A DNA stretch of 64,000 bases from Fibrella aestuarina BUZ 2 (GTDB taxonomy: Bacteria > Bacteroidota > Bacteroidia > Cytophagales > Spirosomataceae). Position 1 is the first letter of the stretch; the number at the start of each line of letters is the position of its first letter. The DNA is taken from positions 3,045,451 to 3,109,450 of the forward strand of contig NC_020054.1 of the NCBI RefSeq assembly GCF_000331105.1. The letters run 5' to 3'. A program made the position numbers and the translations under genes. Positions 41,750 to 50,754 of this stretch are shown here, piece after piece. The notes under the pieces are model-generated. The model was not told the DNA's origin. It saw only the letters and a list, made by a program, of their open reading frames with translations, and made no database searches.

Positions 41750-43468
41750 ATGAGAAACGAAGACCAATCTATTAACGGCGGACCGGAACATACCCCGGAG
41801 AAAAAGCCTATACAAAACGACCGGACCATCGTTCGGCTGCCTATGCTGCTTGGCCTGACGCTGGCCGGCGGCGTGCTGATTGGGGCCTCGTTTTTTGGCG
41901 GAACCAAAAACCTGAACAACATCGGCAAGGGGTATTCCAAATATAAAGAAATTCTGCAACTGATTGAAAATAACTACGTTGACTCGGTCAATACCGACGA
42001 TCTGGTTGATTTTTCGATCAGCAAAATGCTCGAAAAACTCGATCCTCACACGGCCTACCTGAACCCTACTGATGCCGTTGCGGCCCGGTCGCAACTGGAG
42101 GGTGGTTTCGATGGCATCGGCGTCGAGTTCAACATCTATAAAGACACCGTTTACGTGGTGACGCCGCTGGCGGGTGGCCCGTCCGAAACGGCGGGTATCC
42201 AGAGTGGTGATAAGATTCTGCAAGTCGACGAAACGAAGCTCACCGGTAAAGCCATCGACAACACGGCGGTGTTCAAAGCCATGCGGGGCAAACGCGGCAC
42301 CGAAGTGCGGCTGACGATCCTGTCGAAAGGGCAACAGCCCCGCGTCGTTACGCTGACCCGCGACCGCATTCCAACCTATGCCGTCGATGCCGCCTACATG
42401 GTCGATACCCAGACGGGTTACCTGAAGGTCAACCGCTTCTCTGATTCGGCCTATGAAGAGTTCAAGACTGCCCTGGCCAACCTCAAGCAGCAGGGGATGA
42501 AGCAACTGGTGCTCGACCTGCGCAACAACCCCGGCGGCTACCTGGACCGCGCCACCAACATGGCCGACGAGTTTATCGAAGGCAACAAACTGCTGGTGTA
42601 CACTGACGGGAAGGAAGACCGCTACGACCGGAAATACTTCGCCAAGCTGCCTGGCCAATTTGAAGACGGCGCGCTCATCGTGCTCATCGACGAGGGTAGC
42701 GCGTCGGCCTCCGAGATTGTGGCGGGTGCGTTGCAGGATCACGACCGGGGCTATATCGTGGGGCGGCGGTCGTTTGGGAAAGGGCTGGTGCAGATGCCCG
42801 TGCAGCTTTCCGACGGCTCGGAACTCCGGCTGACGATCTCGCGCTACTACACGCCCACGGGCCGCAGCATCCAGAAACCCTACGTACCTGGGCAGGAGGG
42901 CGACTACGAAAAGGAACTCGACCTGCGCTCGAAACGGGGTGAGTATTACATCGCCGACAGTATCAAAAACGACCCTAAAAAGGTATTTAAAACCGACAAG
43001 GGCCGCACGGTTTATGGCGGCGGTGGTATCACGCCTGACTACTTCGTGCCCCGCGATTCGAGCTGGCAGACGGCCTACCTGGGCCAACTGTACGCCAAAA
43101 ACATCATCCGCGAGTACGCGCTGACCTACGCTAATGCCAACCGCAAGCAGTTGGAAAAACTGCCCTTTGCCGAGTTCGACAAAGCCGTTAACCTGACCGA
43201 CACCCAGTTGCAGCAACTAACGGCCGACGCGACAGCCGAGGGGGTGAAATTCAACGCGGCGGAGTTTAACCGGTCGAAAGAGTACATCCGTACGCAGGTG
43301 AAAGCCCTGATTGCCCGCTACGTGTATCAGCGCAACAACAAGGGCGGGCAGAACAACGAGTTCTACCGCATCGCCAACCAAAGCGACAACACCTACGTAA
43401 AAGCGCTGACCCTCTTCGACCGGGCTCGCCAACTGGAATTCGGCTCAAACGGCGTGTCGAAGAAGTAA
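41750..43468 (+). CDS. S41 C-terminal processing protease
   Basis: A 572 aa CtpA-type protease. N-terminal signal anchor at about 28-48 (LPMLLGLTLAGGVLIGASFF), a PDZ domain at about 105-190 (FDGIGVEFNIYKDTVYVVTP) and the S41 domain with LVLDLRNNPGGYLD (about 255), catalytic Ser in LIDEGSASASEIVAGAL (about 322) and Lys in RRSFGKGLVQ (about 345). The C-terminal 170 residues are an accessory region common in Bacteroidota homologues. Cleaves proteins in the envelope. The stop codon is the first base triplet of a perfect 42-bp palindrome. Confidence 0.95.
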   Translation: MRNEDQSINGGPEHTPEKKPIQNDRTIVRLPMLLGLTLAGGVLIGASFFGGTKNLNNIGKGYSKYKEILQLIENNYVDSVNTDDLVDFSISKMLEKLDPHTAYLNPTDAVAARSQLEGGFDGIGVEFNIYKDTVYVVTPLAGGPSETAGIQSGDKILQVDETKLTGKAIDNTAVFKAMRGKRGTEVRLTILSKGQQPRVVTLTRDRIPTYAVDAAYMVDTQTGYLKVNRFSDSAYEEFKTALANLKQQGMKQLVLDLRNNPGGYLDRATNMADEFIEGNKLLVYTDGKEDRYDRKYFAKLPGQFEDGALIVLIDEGSASASEIVAGALQDHDRGYIVGRRSFGKGLVQMPVQLSDGSELRLTISRYYTPTGRSIQKPYVPGQEGDYEKELDLRSKRGEYYIADSIKNDPKKVFKTDKGRTVYGGGGITPDYFVPRDSSWQTAYLGQLYAKNIIREYALTYANANRKQLEKLPFAEFDKAVNLTDTQLQQLTADATAEGVKFNAAEFNRSKEYIRTQVKALIARYVYQRNNKGGQNNEFYRIANQSDNTYVKALTLFDRARQLEFGSNGVSKK

Positions 43469-43560
43469 TAAATAGTGTATCGTGTAGAATGACTAATGGG
43501 CTGGCGCAGAAAGAAGACGCGCCAGCCCATTAGTCATTCTACACGATACACTATTTATTA
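43466..43560. repeat. Perfect 42-bp palindrome from stop codon to stop codon
   Basis: Arms 43466-43507 and 43519-43560 are perfectly complementary over 42 bp around an 11-nt loop. The loop-proximal word is GGGCTGGCGC. The outermost triplets are TAA (stop of the S41 gene) and TTA (complement of the TAA stop of the convergent gene), so the element exactly fills the space between the two genes including both stops. Confidence 0.97.
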
Positions 43561-43869
43561 TTTCGGCTTTTTCTCGGCGGAATGAATATCCCGGAAGTGG
43601 TCCATGATGCGACCCCAGAATCGTTTGCCGGGGCGATCTTTCTTGGCGGTTGTCGTTGTGGCAGTGACCCCCGTTGTTGAGACGGGCTTCGTTGAGCTGG
43701 GTTTCGAATCGGCCGGTTTGGCCTTCGTCGACGTGGTGGTCCGTGAGCTGGTCGATGACGATACGCTCCGGTCAACGGTCTGACTGGCAGCGGCCTGGGT
43801 AGGTGTCGCTGTAAGCGTTACCACGAAGAGGCTGGCCGTGGTTGCCGTAGAAATCCAGAAAATTCTCAT
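43558..43869 (-). CDS. Exported Ser/Thr-rich basic protein
   Basis: A 103 aa protein from ATG 43869 with a signal peptide (MRIFWISTATTASLFVVTLT, cleavage near ATPTQAAA), a low-complexity Ser/Thr/Lys stretch (about 30-75) and a short basic amphipathic end (DRPGKRFWGRIMDHFRDIHS). No family recognised. Mature protein would be secreted or periplasmic and mostly disordered. Its TAA stop is the outer end of the 42-bp palindrome. Confidence 0.7.
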   Translation of the reverse strand: MRIFWISTATTASLFVVTLTATPTQAAASQTVDRSVSSSTSSRTTTSTKAKPADSKPSSTKPVSTTGVTATTTTAKKDRPGKRFWGRIMDHFRDIHSAEKKPK

Positions 43870-44060
43870 AGAAGGATACAAGGTCACAAGGTAGTTCGTC
43901 AGGCATTCCTGCGAATAGTTGAGCAATATATAACTATTACACGACGGTTTTGCATCTAAATTGTGGAAAAAACGAACTATTATTTTGTCTACTAACTTAA
44001 TAGCCTTCCTGTGCCCGAATCGGAGCAGGCGGGTATATCCGTTAGGCCCTGTGAATCTGT

Positions 44061-44068
44061 TATCTTTG
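44061..44068 (+). promoter_or_regulatory. Bacteroidota -7 promoter box of ffh
   Basis: TATCTTTG, exact TAnnTTTG, 20 bp before ATG 44089. No strong -33 TTTG seen. Confidence 0.7.
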
Positions 44069-44088
44069 CCCCATTCGTTTACAACATC

Positions 44089-45408
44089 ATGTTCGAGAAC
44101 CTACAGAGTAAATTAGATAAAGCCTTTAAAACCCTGAAAGGGCAGGGGCGTATTACCGAAATCAACGTGGCCGCTACGGTGAAAGAAGTGCGCCGCGCCC
44201 TTACCGACGCCGACGTTAACTATAAAGTAGCTAAAGACGTGACGGATCGGGTGAAGGAAAAAGCCCTCGACCGGAAGGTATTGATTGCCGTAGAGCCGGG
44301 GCAACTGTTCGTGAAGATCGTGCAGGAAGAACTGACCGATCTGATGGGCGGTGAGGCCCAGCCGATCAACCTCAAGGGCGACCCGGCGGTGGTGCTGATC
44401 GCCGGTTTGCAGGGGTCGGGGAAGACTACGTTTTCGGGCAAGTTGGCCAGTTACATCAAAAAGCAGGGCCGGAATGTGCTGCTCGTTGCCTGCGACATCT
44501 ACCGCCCGGCGGCCATCGATCAGTTGAAGGTGCTGGGTGAGCAGGTGGGTGTTGAGGTCTACAGCGAACCGGACAACAAGAACGCCGTTCAGATCGCACA
44601 GAACGCCATCAGCCACGCCAAAAAGACGAACAAAAAAATCGTGATCGTCGATACGGCCGGTCGGTTGGCCGTCGATGAGGCGATGATGCAGGAAATCGAG
44701 CAGGTCAAGAAAGCCATCAACCCCTCGGAAACGCTGTTTGTGGTCGACTCGATGACGGGGCAGGATGCCGTCAATACGGCCAAAACATTCAACGACCGCC
44801 TCGACTTCGACGGTGTGGTGCTGACCAAGCTCGACGGCGATGCCCGCGGTGGGGCGGCGCTCTCGATTCGGGCGGTGGTGAGCAAGCCAATCAAGTTTAT
44901 GAGCACGGGCGAGAAAATGGAAGCCCTCGACGTGTTCTACCCTGATCGGATGGCCAGCCGGATTCTGGGTATGGGCGACGTGATCTCGCTGGTTGAACGG
45001 GCGCAACAGGCGTTCGACGACGATGAAGCGCGCCGCATCAACGCCAAGATGCGGAAGAACCAGTTCGACTTCAACGACTTCCTGAGCCAGTTGCAGCAGA
45101 TCAAGAAGATGGGGAACATCAAAGATCTGCTCGGCATGATCCCCGGCATGGGCAAGATGGTGAAAGACCTCGATCTGGACAACGCCTCGTTTGCGCCCAT
45201 CGAAGCCATCATCAGCTCAATGACGCCCAAAGAGCGCGAACGCCCCGACATGATCGACAAGAGCCGTAAGCGCCGTATCGCGCTGGGTTCAGGTACGTCG
45301 GAGCAGCAGGTGACGAATCTGCTGAAGCAGTTCGATGAGATGCGCAAGATGATGAAGAAAATGAACCAGATGCAGGCGTCGGGCAAGCTGGCCAAAATGA
45401 TGAAATAA
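44089..45408 (+). CDS. ffh: Signal recognition particle protein Ffh
   Basis: A 439 aa GTPase of the signal recognition particle, which with 4.5S RNA targets nascent membrane proteins. N domain 1-90, G domain with GLQGSGKTTF (about 105), DTAGRLAVDE (about 187), TKLDGDARGGAALS (about 246), then the Met-rich RNA- and signal-binding M domain, including GMIPGMGKM and the end MRKMMKKMNQMQASGKLAKM. ATG 44089 is correct; the in-frame extension to 44011 contains the promoter. Confidence 0.97.
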   Translation: MFENLQSKLDKAFKTLKGQGRITEINVAATVKEVRRALTDADVNYKVAKDVTDRVKEKALDRKVLIAVEPGQLFVKIVQEELTDLMGGEAQPINLKGDPAVVLIAGLQGSGKTTFSGKLASYIKKQGRNVLLVACDIYRPAAIDQLKVLGEQVGVEVYSEPDNKNAVQIAQNAISHAKKTNKKIVIVDTAGRLAVDEAMMQEIEQVKKAINPSETLFVVDSMTGQDAVNTAKTFNDRLDFDGVVLTKLDGDARGGAALSIRAVVSKPIKFMSTGEKMEALDVFYPDRMASRILGMGDVISLVERAQQAFDDDEARRINAKMRKNQFDFNDFLSQLQQIKKMGNIKDLLGMIPGMGKMVKDLDLDNASFAPIEAIISSMTPKERERPDMIDKSRKRRIALGSGTSEQQVTNLLKQFDEMRKMMKKMNQMQASGKLAKMMK

Positions 45409-45417
45409 CGCGAACAG

Positions 45418-45494
45418 AGACTGTGAGCCAAACAGAGGCGCTGCCAGCTCGACAGAATCGGGCATTCGCAATGCCCCTGTTCGGCTCACAGTCT
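45418..45494. repeat. Imperfect long hairpin after ffh
   Basis: Arms 45418-45440 and 45472-45494 pair over about 23 bp with few mismatches; the outer 12 bp are perfect (AGACTGTGAGCC). A second small stem GGGCATT/AATGCCC is nested inside. Relative of the palindrome family without the GGCTGGCGC core. Confidence 0.75.
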
Positions 45495-45514
45495 TTGTGC
45501 CTAACTCTTCTTCC

Positions 45515-45964
45515 ATGAAACACCTTTTCTTTTTGGCCATGCTTGTCCTGCCGATGACGGCTTTTTCGCAGGCTTCCGTGGCGTACTATCCGTTCAACAG
45601 CTTCGGTTTATTTACGGTGAGTACCAACCCAAACAACCCCGTTTGGCTCGATGCCCGCCTGCAAACCAACTCGATCTTCGAGCAACTCAGCACTACGTTT
45701 TGTCCAATGGTCAACGTGAAGCGCACCGAGCGGGTCAATTACTACGTAGGTCCGGGCATTCGGATCAACGCGTTGAACGCCGTCAATGGGGATAAGGTCC
45801 TGGAAAATTACTCGCTGCACGTGGGGGTACGGGCTGCCCCGGTCGAAAGCCTGCCCAATCTGCGGGTCGCGTTCGAAATCTCTCCGTCAGCCGCGGCCAA
45901 TTTCAAGTCGGGTGTTTTTTATACGTACCTGGGTTTTGCCTGGCAGTTCAACAAGAAAGAGTGA
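45515..45964 (+). CDS. Exported beta-rich protein, unknown
   Basis: A 149 aa protein with a clear signal peptide (MKHLFFLAMLVLPMTAFSQA) and alternating short strands ending in an aromatic residue (YLGFAWQFNKKE), suggesting a small outer-membrane beta-barrel. Family not recognised. ATG 45515 precedes the signal; 45497 is also in frame. Followed by a terminator at 46049. Confidence 0.75.
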   Translation: MKHLFFLAMLVLPMTAFSQASVAYYPFNSFGLFTVSTNPNNPVWLDARLQTNSIFEQLSTTFCPMVNVKRTERVNYYVGPGIRINALNAVNGDKVLENYSLHVGVRAAPVESLPNLRVAFEISPSAAANFKSGVFYTYLGFAWQFNKKE

Positions 45965-46048
45965 AACCATACTAACCTATAAGGACCAGGCGTCCCCGTC
46001 TCAAACCGTATAGGGTTATCGGTAACTACCATCTTTTAATTTATTTTT

Positions 46049-46081
46049 AGCCCGCTCGATGCCACGTTGAGCGGGCTTTTT
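46049..46081 (+). terminator. Rho-independent terminator
   Basis: AGCCCGCTC pairs with GAGCGGGCT around an 11-nt loop and is followed by TTTTT. Ends the preceding exported-protein gene, 85 bp after its stop, and directly precedes the S41 lipoprotein gene. Confidence 0.88.
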
Positions 46082-46115
46082 GCGTTCTATTAACACCTCT
46101 ATACAACAAACACTT

Positions 46116-47567
46116 ATGCTCTGTAAAACGCGTTCGGTTCGCGCTTTGGCTATCGTGGCAACGGCCACTACGGCTCTCCTAAGTTCCTGCAAAAAAGACC
46201 CCGTCGAGGTTAACCCAACCGGTACGACCAGCACCGCCAGCACCAGTTACATCAACAACTGGATTCTGGCCAACATGCGGGATGCCTATTACTGGAACGA
46301 CAAGATTCCGGCTAACCCTAATCTGGCGCTGGCCCCTGCCGACTTTTTCAAGTCGCTGCTCAATACGTATAATGCAACGACAAATCCGCAGGGAGACCGG
46401 TTTTCCTGGATCCAGGAAAGCGCCGCTGAACTGACGGCCTCGCTGAACGGCGAGACTAAAACCACAGGCATGGATTTTACGCTCATCCTGACCGCGCAGG
46501 GGTCGACCGATGTAGTGGGCGTGGTGACCTACGTACTGCCCGGCTCGCCCGCTGATCTGGCGGGAATCAAACGCAATGACCTGTTCTATTCCGTCAACGG
46601 GATTGCGCTGACGACCGATCAGGCCACGCTGAACAAAGCCTTTGCCGACGAGAGTGTGCCGCAGACGTATGGCTTTGCCGCCATACAGAACGGCGCCGTC
46701 GTGCGTACGACCACTACTAAAACCGTAACGCCCGTTGTGTTTCAGGAGAATCCGATTCTAAAAGATTCGGTCTACACTGTTGGTACTCGTAAGATCGGTT
46801 ACTTGCTATATAACCAGTTTGTGCCTGGCCCTAATGGCTCAACGGCGGCTGCTTATGATAATCAGTTCAAAGCCATCTTCGGCAAGTTCAAGACGCAGGG
46901 GGTGAACGAGTTGATTCTCGATTTGCGCTACAATGGGGGTGGGTACGTTAGCTCATCCATCGAATTGGCCAGTTTGATTGCCAAGGGTATCAGCGGGCAA
47001 TCGAAGGCCTTATACTACCGACAGGAAATGAACCCGACGCTTATGGCCCAACTCCAGAAAGACGCAGGCGGGCTGGAATCGCTCAATAAGTACTTTACCC
47101 CTCAGGCCAATAATATTGGTAATCAGCTAAACCGGGTTTACATCATTACGACGCATCGGACAGCATCGGCCAGCGAATTGGTTATCAACGGCCTACGGCC
47201 ATACATGACGGTCAATACCATCGGGTCCACGTCTTACGGTAAGAATGTGGGCTCGATCACGATCAGTGACAAAACGAATACCCAGAACAAGTGGGGATTG
47301 CAGCCCATCGTGTTCCGGTCGTTCAACAAGAACAACGAATCGGATTACTGGACGGGCTTTACGCCGACGGTGGCGGTCAACGAGCCATACGGTGCACTGG
47401 TACCGCTGGGCGACCTTCGTGATCCCCTGCTGGCTACGGCGATCAACCACATGAACGGCCTCACAACGGGTGGTCGGCAGGCCGCTACCCCTGACCTGAC
47501 GGTTGGGTCGTCGGATGATTTCAAGCCTGGTGCTAACAACATGTTTATCACTGACCCGATCCGGTAA
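46116..47567 (+). CDS. S41-family protease lipoprotein
   Basis: A 483 aa lipoprotein. Signal peptide with lipobox ALLSSCKKD (Cys at about 25), an N-terminal helical domain with YYWNDKIPANPNL, a PDZ domain at about 115-200 and an S41 domain with LILDLRYNGGGYVSSS (about 275), Ser in THRTASASELVINGL (about 352) and Lys in GSTSYGKNVGS (about 377). The TAT-like upstream ATG 46080 falls in the terminator, so ATG 46116 is preferred. It ends one base before the convergent T9SS cargo gene. A surface or periplasmic protease. Confidence 0.92.
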   Translation: MLCKTRSVRALAIVATATTALLSSCKKDPVEVNPTGTTSTASTSYINNWILANMRDAYYWNDKIPANPNLALAPADFFKSLLNTYNATTNPQGDRFSWIQESAAELTASLNGETKTTGMDFTLILTAQGSTDVVGVVTYVLPGSPADLAGIKRNDLFYSVNGIALTTDQATLNKAFADESVPQTYGFAAIQNGAVVRTTTTKTVTPVVFQENPILKDSVYTVGTRKIGYLLYNQFVPGPNGSTAAAYDNQFKAIFGKFKTQGVNELILDLRYNGGGYVSSSIELASLIAKGISGQSKALYYRQEMNPTLMAQLQKDAGGLESLNKYFTPQANNIGNQLNRVYIITTHRTASASELVINGLRPYMTVNTIGSTSYGKNVGSITISDKTNTQNKWGLQPIVFRSFNKNNESDYWTGFTPTVAVNEPYGALVPLGDLRDPLLATAINHMNGLTTGGRQAATPDLTVGSSDDFKPGANNMFITDPIR

Positions 47568-48851
47568 TCAGCGAATAACCAGTCGCCTCGTAAGGCGGTG
47601 TGTTGCATTGCTGACGGTGAGCAGATAAACGCCCGATGGCAGGGGATGTTGCGGTAGCAGCGTCGTCTCGCCATCGGGCGTTTGCTGTTGTTGGCAGGGA
47701 ATAAATTGCCCTGAGAGGTTGGTCAGTAGGTACGTTGGGTTATCGAGCCCCTGGGTACGTACCTGAATAAGGCCGTCGGTGACTGGATTAGTAAGGAGCG
47801 TAAGCGTAGGTTGATTTGGCTCGTACCGAACCTCGATCGGTCGGCTCCACATCGCGGCGTTACCCGGACCGGTCTGGCGCAGACGGTAATAGTTCAGGCC
47901 GGGCAGCGGATGGGCATCGATAAATGAGTAGGTACGTTGCTCGCTGGGTACGTCGGTGACAGGCAACGTACCCAGCTCGACAAAAGCCCCCGATTCGGTG
48001 CGGCGCTCGACGGTCAGTGCATCGAGACCGAGCGGGTTTGGCGTTTGCCAGGTCAACAGAATCTGGTCATGGTGGGCCTCGCCCCGAAATTGAGTAAGCG
48101 TCAATGGTAAAGCCCCGCTGATGTCACGAATCAGGAAATTATCGAACTGAAAAATAGCGGCATAAATGTCGTCGTCGATGCGCAGTTTAAAATCGGTCAT
48201 CGTCTGCGTGGGCGTGAGCACGGGTTGGTCGCTGAACACGCGGGTGCCCCCAACCCATAGATCATACTGGTCGTTGAGCAGTTGTTTGGTGCCACCGCCC
48301 GGTTGCAGGTACGTGACTGTATAGCCAGTGTTATTGAGCACAAACGTCAGTTGCTGCTTTCCCGTGAATGTCGCCGAATTGGTACCGCCACCCCCACTGG
48401 GGATGTTTCGTACGGCAAAGGCTTGCCCGGCCCCAGTGAAGCTGATGCCGAATCGAGCATACGTCTCGGCATTGGATGGGTTCCCTACGCCGTTGCTGAA
48501 CGCCGTTCCCACATAGAACACCAGCGCGCTATTGCCAGCGACGGTGGTTGTTGATACCACTTCGAAATCGAACTGGATATAGAGCGATGTGGGAGTAGGC
48601 GAAAAGTCGGTCGTGCGCGAGAAATGGCCGGTCGTGCCGTTGACTAGCCGATCAAATTGAAGCGCTCCGTTTACGATTGAAACTGCTCCGTTCGGGCCAT
48701 TAATGCCGTTAAACTGGTTGGCGTTTGGCGTGCTGCTCACGTAGTTGGTGGGTGTGCCGCCTGCGTTAAAATCTTGTTGAAACAGGACCGACTGACCGAA
48801 CGTTTCATTGGCCAACGAGGCCACGAAGGCACAAAAAAGCAGTAGTTTCAT
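47568..48851 (-). CDS. Secreted protein with T9SS C-terminal sorting domain
   Basis: A 427 aa exported protein. Signal peptide (LLLFCAFVASLANETFGQ), a beta-sandwich, lectin- or laminin-G-like domain at about 25-240 (SLYIQFDFEVVSTTTVAGN), a linker with FRGEAHHDQILLTWQTP (fibronectin-like), and a C-terminal domain ending GVYLLTVSNATHRLTRRLVI, the pattern of type IX secretion sorting signals. It is therefore likely secreted through the outer membrane and anchored. Ligand unknown. Confidence 0.88.
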   Translation of the reverse strand: MKLLLFCAFVASLANETFGQSVLFQQDFNAGGTPTNYVSSTPNANQFNGINGPNGAVSIVNGALQFDRLVNGTTGHFSRTTDFSPTPTSLYIQFDFEVVSTTTVAGNSALVFYVGTAFSNGVGNPSNAETYARFGISFTGAGQAFAVRNIPSGGGGTNSATFTGKQQLTFVLNNTGYTVTYLQPGGGTKQLLNDQYDLWVGGTRVFSDQPVLTPTQTMTDFKLRIDDDIYAAIFQFDNFLIRDISGALPLTLTQFRGEAHHDQILLTWQTPNPLGLDALTVERRTESGAFVELGTLPVTDVPSEQRTYSFIDAHPLPGLNYYRLRQTGPGNAAMWSRPIEVRYEPNQPTLTLLTNPVTDGLIQVRTQGLDNPTYLLTNLSGQFIPCQQQQTPDGETTLLPQHPLPSGVYLLTVSNATHRLTRRLVIR

Positions 48852-48910
48852 GGTGGAACGGTAGAATTACGTGTCACCAAACTACTGCTTTTTAGCTAGT
48901 TGTCAATTGC

Positions 48911-50083
48911 TTAGTATGTAAACGTACCGAATTCGCTGGTTACTGTGACTTGTTTGGTAGAGGCCGCTTCGACGTGGCCAATTACCTGAGCATCGATACC
49001 AAATGAACGGGCGATGTCGATAACCGTCTGCGCGTGTTCAGGGGCAAGGTACACTTCCAGTCGGTGGCCCATATTGAAGACCTTGTACATCTCCTGCCAG
49101 GGCGTTTGGCTCTCCTGCTGAATCAACCGGAACAGCGGCGGAGCCGGGAAGAGGTTGTCTTTTATCACGTGCAGGTTGTCGATAAAGTGCAGCACCTTGG
49201 TTTGGGCGCCACCTGAGCAGTGCACCATGCCGTGAATTTGACCGCGCAGTTGGTCGATCAGCGTTTTTACCACGGGTGCGTAGGTCCGGGTTGGCGACAG
49301 AATCAGCTTCCCGGCCGGTACGTGCTGCCCGTTCCCGACGTCCACTAAATCCGTTAGTTGCTTACTGCCGCTATAGATCAGTGACTGGTCGACGGCCGGG
49401 TCGAAGCTTTCGGGATATCGGTCGGCGAGGTTATGTGCCAGCACGTCGTGGCGGGCCGAGGTCAGGCCGTTGCTGCCCATACCCCCGTTGTACTCGGTTT
49501 CGTAGGTCGCCTGCCCAAAAGAGGCCAGCCCCACAATCACGTCGCCGGGCCGTATCTGATCGTTGCTGATGACATCGGCGCGGGGCATGCGGGCAATAAC
49601 CGTGCTGTCGACGATAATGGTGCGGACCAGATCGCCTACGTCGGCTGTCTCGCCGCCAGTGCTGTAGATGTCGATGCCGTGGTCGCGCAGCAATTGCAGC
49701 ACTTCTTCGGTGCCGTTGATGATGGCGGCGATTACCTCGCCCGGAATAAGGTTTTTGTTGCGCCCGATGGTGCTTGAGAGCAGCATGGGACCCAGCGCGC
49801 CCACGCACAGCAGGTCGTCGGTATTCATCACGACGGCGTCCTGCGCAATGCCTTTCCAGACGCTCAGGTCACCGGTTTCGCGCCAGTAGAGGTAAGCCAG
49901 CGACGATTTAGTGCCGGCCCCGTCGGCATGCATGATGGTGCAGTAGGCGGGGTCGTTGGCCAGTATATCGGGGACGATTTTGCAGAACGCTTTCGGAAAG
50001 AGCCCTTTGTCGAGGCGGGCAATGGCGTTGTGGACGTCTTCTTTGTCGGCAGAAACGCCCCGTTGCGCATAACGGTCGGTCAT
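48911..50083 (-). CDS. purM: Phosphoribosylaminoimidazole synthetase (AIR synthase)
   Basis: A 390 aa cytosolic enzyme converting FGAM to AIR in purine synthesis. ATP-grasp-like PurM fold with MHADGAGTKSSLAYLYW (about 53-69), DAVVMNTDDLLCVGA (about 85), STGGETADVGDLV (about 145) and GGMGSNGLTSARHDVL (about 200). Longer than E. coli PurM, as in Bacteroidota relatives. ATG 50083 (MTDRYAQRGVSADKED) is preferred; an upstream in-frame start at 50149 would cross the promoter box. purE is at 57.0 kb, not linked. Confidence 0.95.
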   Translation of the reverse strand: MTDRYAQRGVSADKEDVHNAIARLDKGLFPKAFCKIVPDILANDPAYCTIMHADGAGTKSSLAYLYWRETGDLSVWKGIAQDAVVMNTDDLLCVGALGPMLLSSTIGRNKNLIPGEVIAAIINGTEEVLQLLRDHGIDIYSTGGETADVGDLVRTIIVDSTVIARMPRADVISNDQIRPGDVIVGLASFGQATYETEYNGGMGSNGLTSARHDVLAHNLADRYPESFDPAVDQSLIYSGSKQLTDLVDVGNGQHVPAGKLILSPTRTYAPVVKTLIDQLRGQIHGMVHCSGGAQTKVLHFIDNLHVIKDNLFPAPPLFRLIQQESQTPWQEMYKVFNMGHRLEVYLAPEHAQTVIDIARSFGIDAQVIGHVEAASTKQVTVTSEFGTFTY

Positions 50084-50088
50084 GCCCG

Positions 50089-50096
50089 CAAAGATA
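50089..50096 (-). promoter_or_regulatory. purM promoter box, suggesting a leaderless mRNA
   Basis: TATCTTTG on the minus strand ends only 5 bp before ATG 50083. Since this box sits around -7, transcription would begin at or within a few bases of the ATG. Confidence 0.65.
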
Positions 50097-50140
50097 GGGC
50101 GCGGGGCTACAAGCAGGCAACCAAAGTGGGGAATAAGCCA

Positions 50141-50174
50141 AAAGCCCATTCGATCATAACGACGAATGGGCTTT
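50141..50174. terminator. Hairpin terminator
   Basis: A perfect 12-bp stem (AAAGCCCATTCG with its complement, loop 10 nt) lying about 45 bp after the stop of the leftward Lys-rich gene; a short T-run follows leftwards. Confidence 0.75.
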
Positions 50175-50217
50175 CAGGGCTGTGTATGAATGGATGGTGG
50201 TGATATAGTACAGAAAG

Positions 50218-50535
50218 CTAGTCGACTTTGGCGGCTTTCTTCGTGACTTCCTTGGCGTTGGCTTTCATGGTTTTGGCCACCGCCTTGCGTTCCTTCTTTA
50301 CGGCTTTGTCCTCCTTACGTTCGGCATCTTTCATCCGCGTTTTAGGGTCTGACACACCAGCGATTTCGAGGCCTTTACCCGTACGGGCTTCCATGCGCTT
50401 CTCTTTCGCTTTGGCCATTTTCTTTTCGGCCTTCATCTCTTTTTTCGCCGCTTTTCCTTCCTGGATGGCCTGCGAAAAGCCCACCTGCGAAAGCATCAGC
50501 ATGAACCCAGCGGCTGCGATCATTCCTTTTTTCAT
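50218..50535 (-). CDS. Exported Lys/Ala-rich basic protein
   Basis: A 105 aa protein with a signal peptide (KKGMIAAAGFMLMLSQVGFS) followed by a highly charged, helical Lys/Ala/Glu/Met-rich mature part (KAAKKEMKAEKKMAKAKEKR). Resembles the small basic exported proteins often seen in this group, but no defined family is recognised. Possibly binds DNA, lipopolysaccharide or cell wall; that is a guess. Upstream lies a 7-bp perfect inverted repeat (TTAATAA, 50552-50569). Confidence 0.7.
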   Translation of the reverse strand: MKKGMIAAAGFMLMLSQVGFSQAIQEGKAAKKEMKAEKKMAKAKEKRMEARTGKGLEIAGVSDPKTRMKDAERKEDKAVKKERKAVAKTMKANAKEVTKKAAKVD

Positions 50536-50551
50536 GGTAGTTGGTTGTTTG

Positions 50552-50569
50552 TTAATAAGTAGTTATTAA
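50552..50569. promoter_or_regulatory. Inverted repeat upstream of the Lys-rich gene
   Basis: TTAATAA - 4 nt - TTATTAA, perfect, 17 bp upstream of ATG 50535 in an AT-rich 220-bp gap. Could be an operator or simply part of an AT-rich promoter. Confidence 0.35.
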
Positions 50570-50754
50570 CCAGCGAAATTGGTTTGCTTAACTGAACCGA
50601 ATGGCGGTTATAAGGTTCAATGTATTCATAATGAGCATATTAAAATCTATAAAATTTATAGGATTAGTAATATAAGTATAACAGGCTGTTTGCCAGGGAG
50701 CTGAGGAAAAATCGTGGCTAGTTCCCTTTTTAATGCGACTTATTCAATGGTCCA

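Noticed and set aside
41744..43216. 490-codon leftward frame antisense to the S41 protease
   Set aside because: The protease motifs on the plus strand are unmistakable; long antisense frames are common at this GC content.
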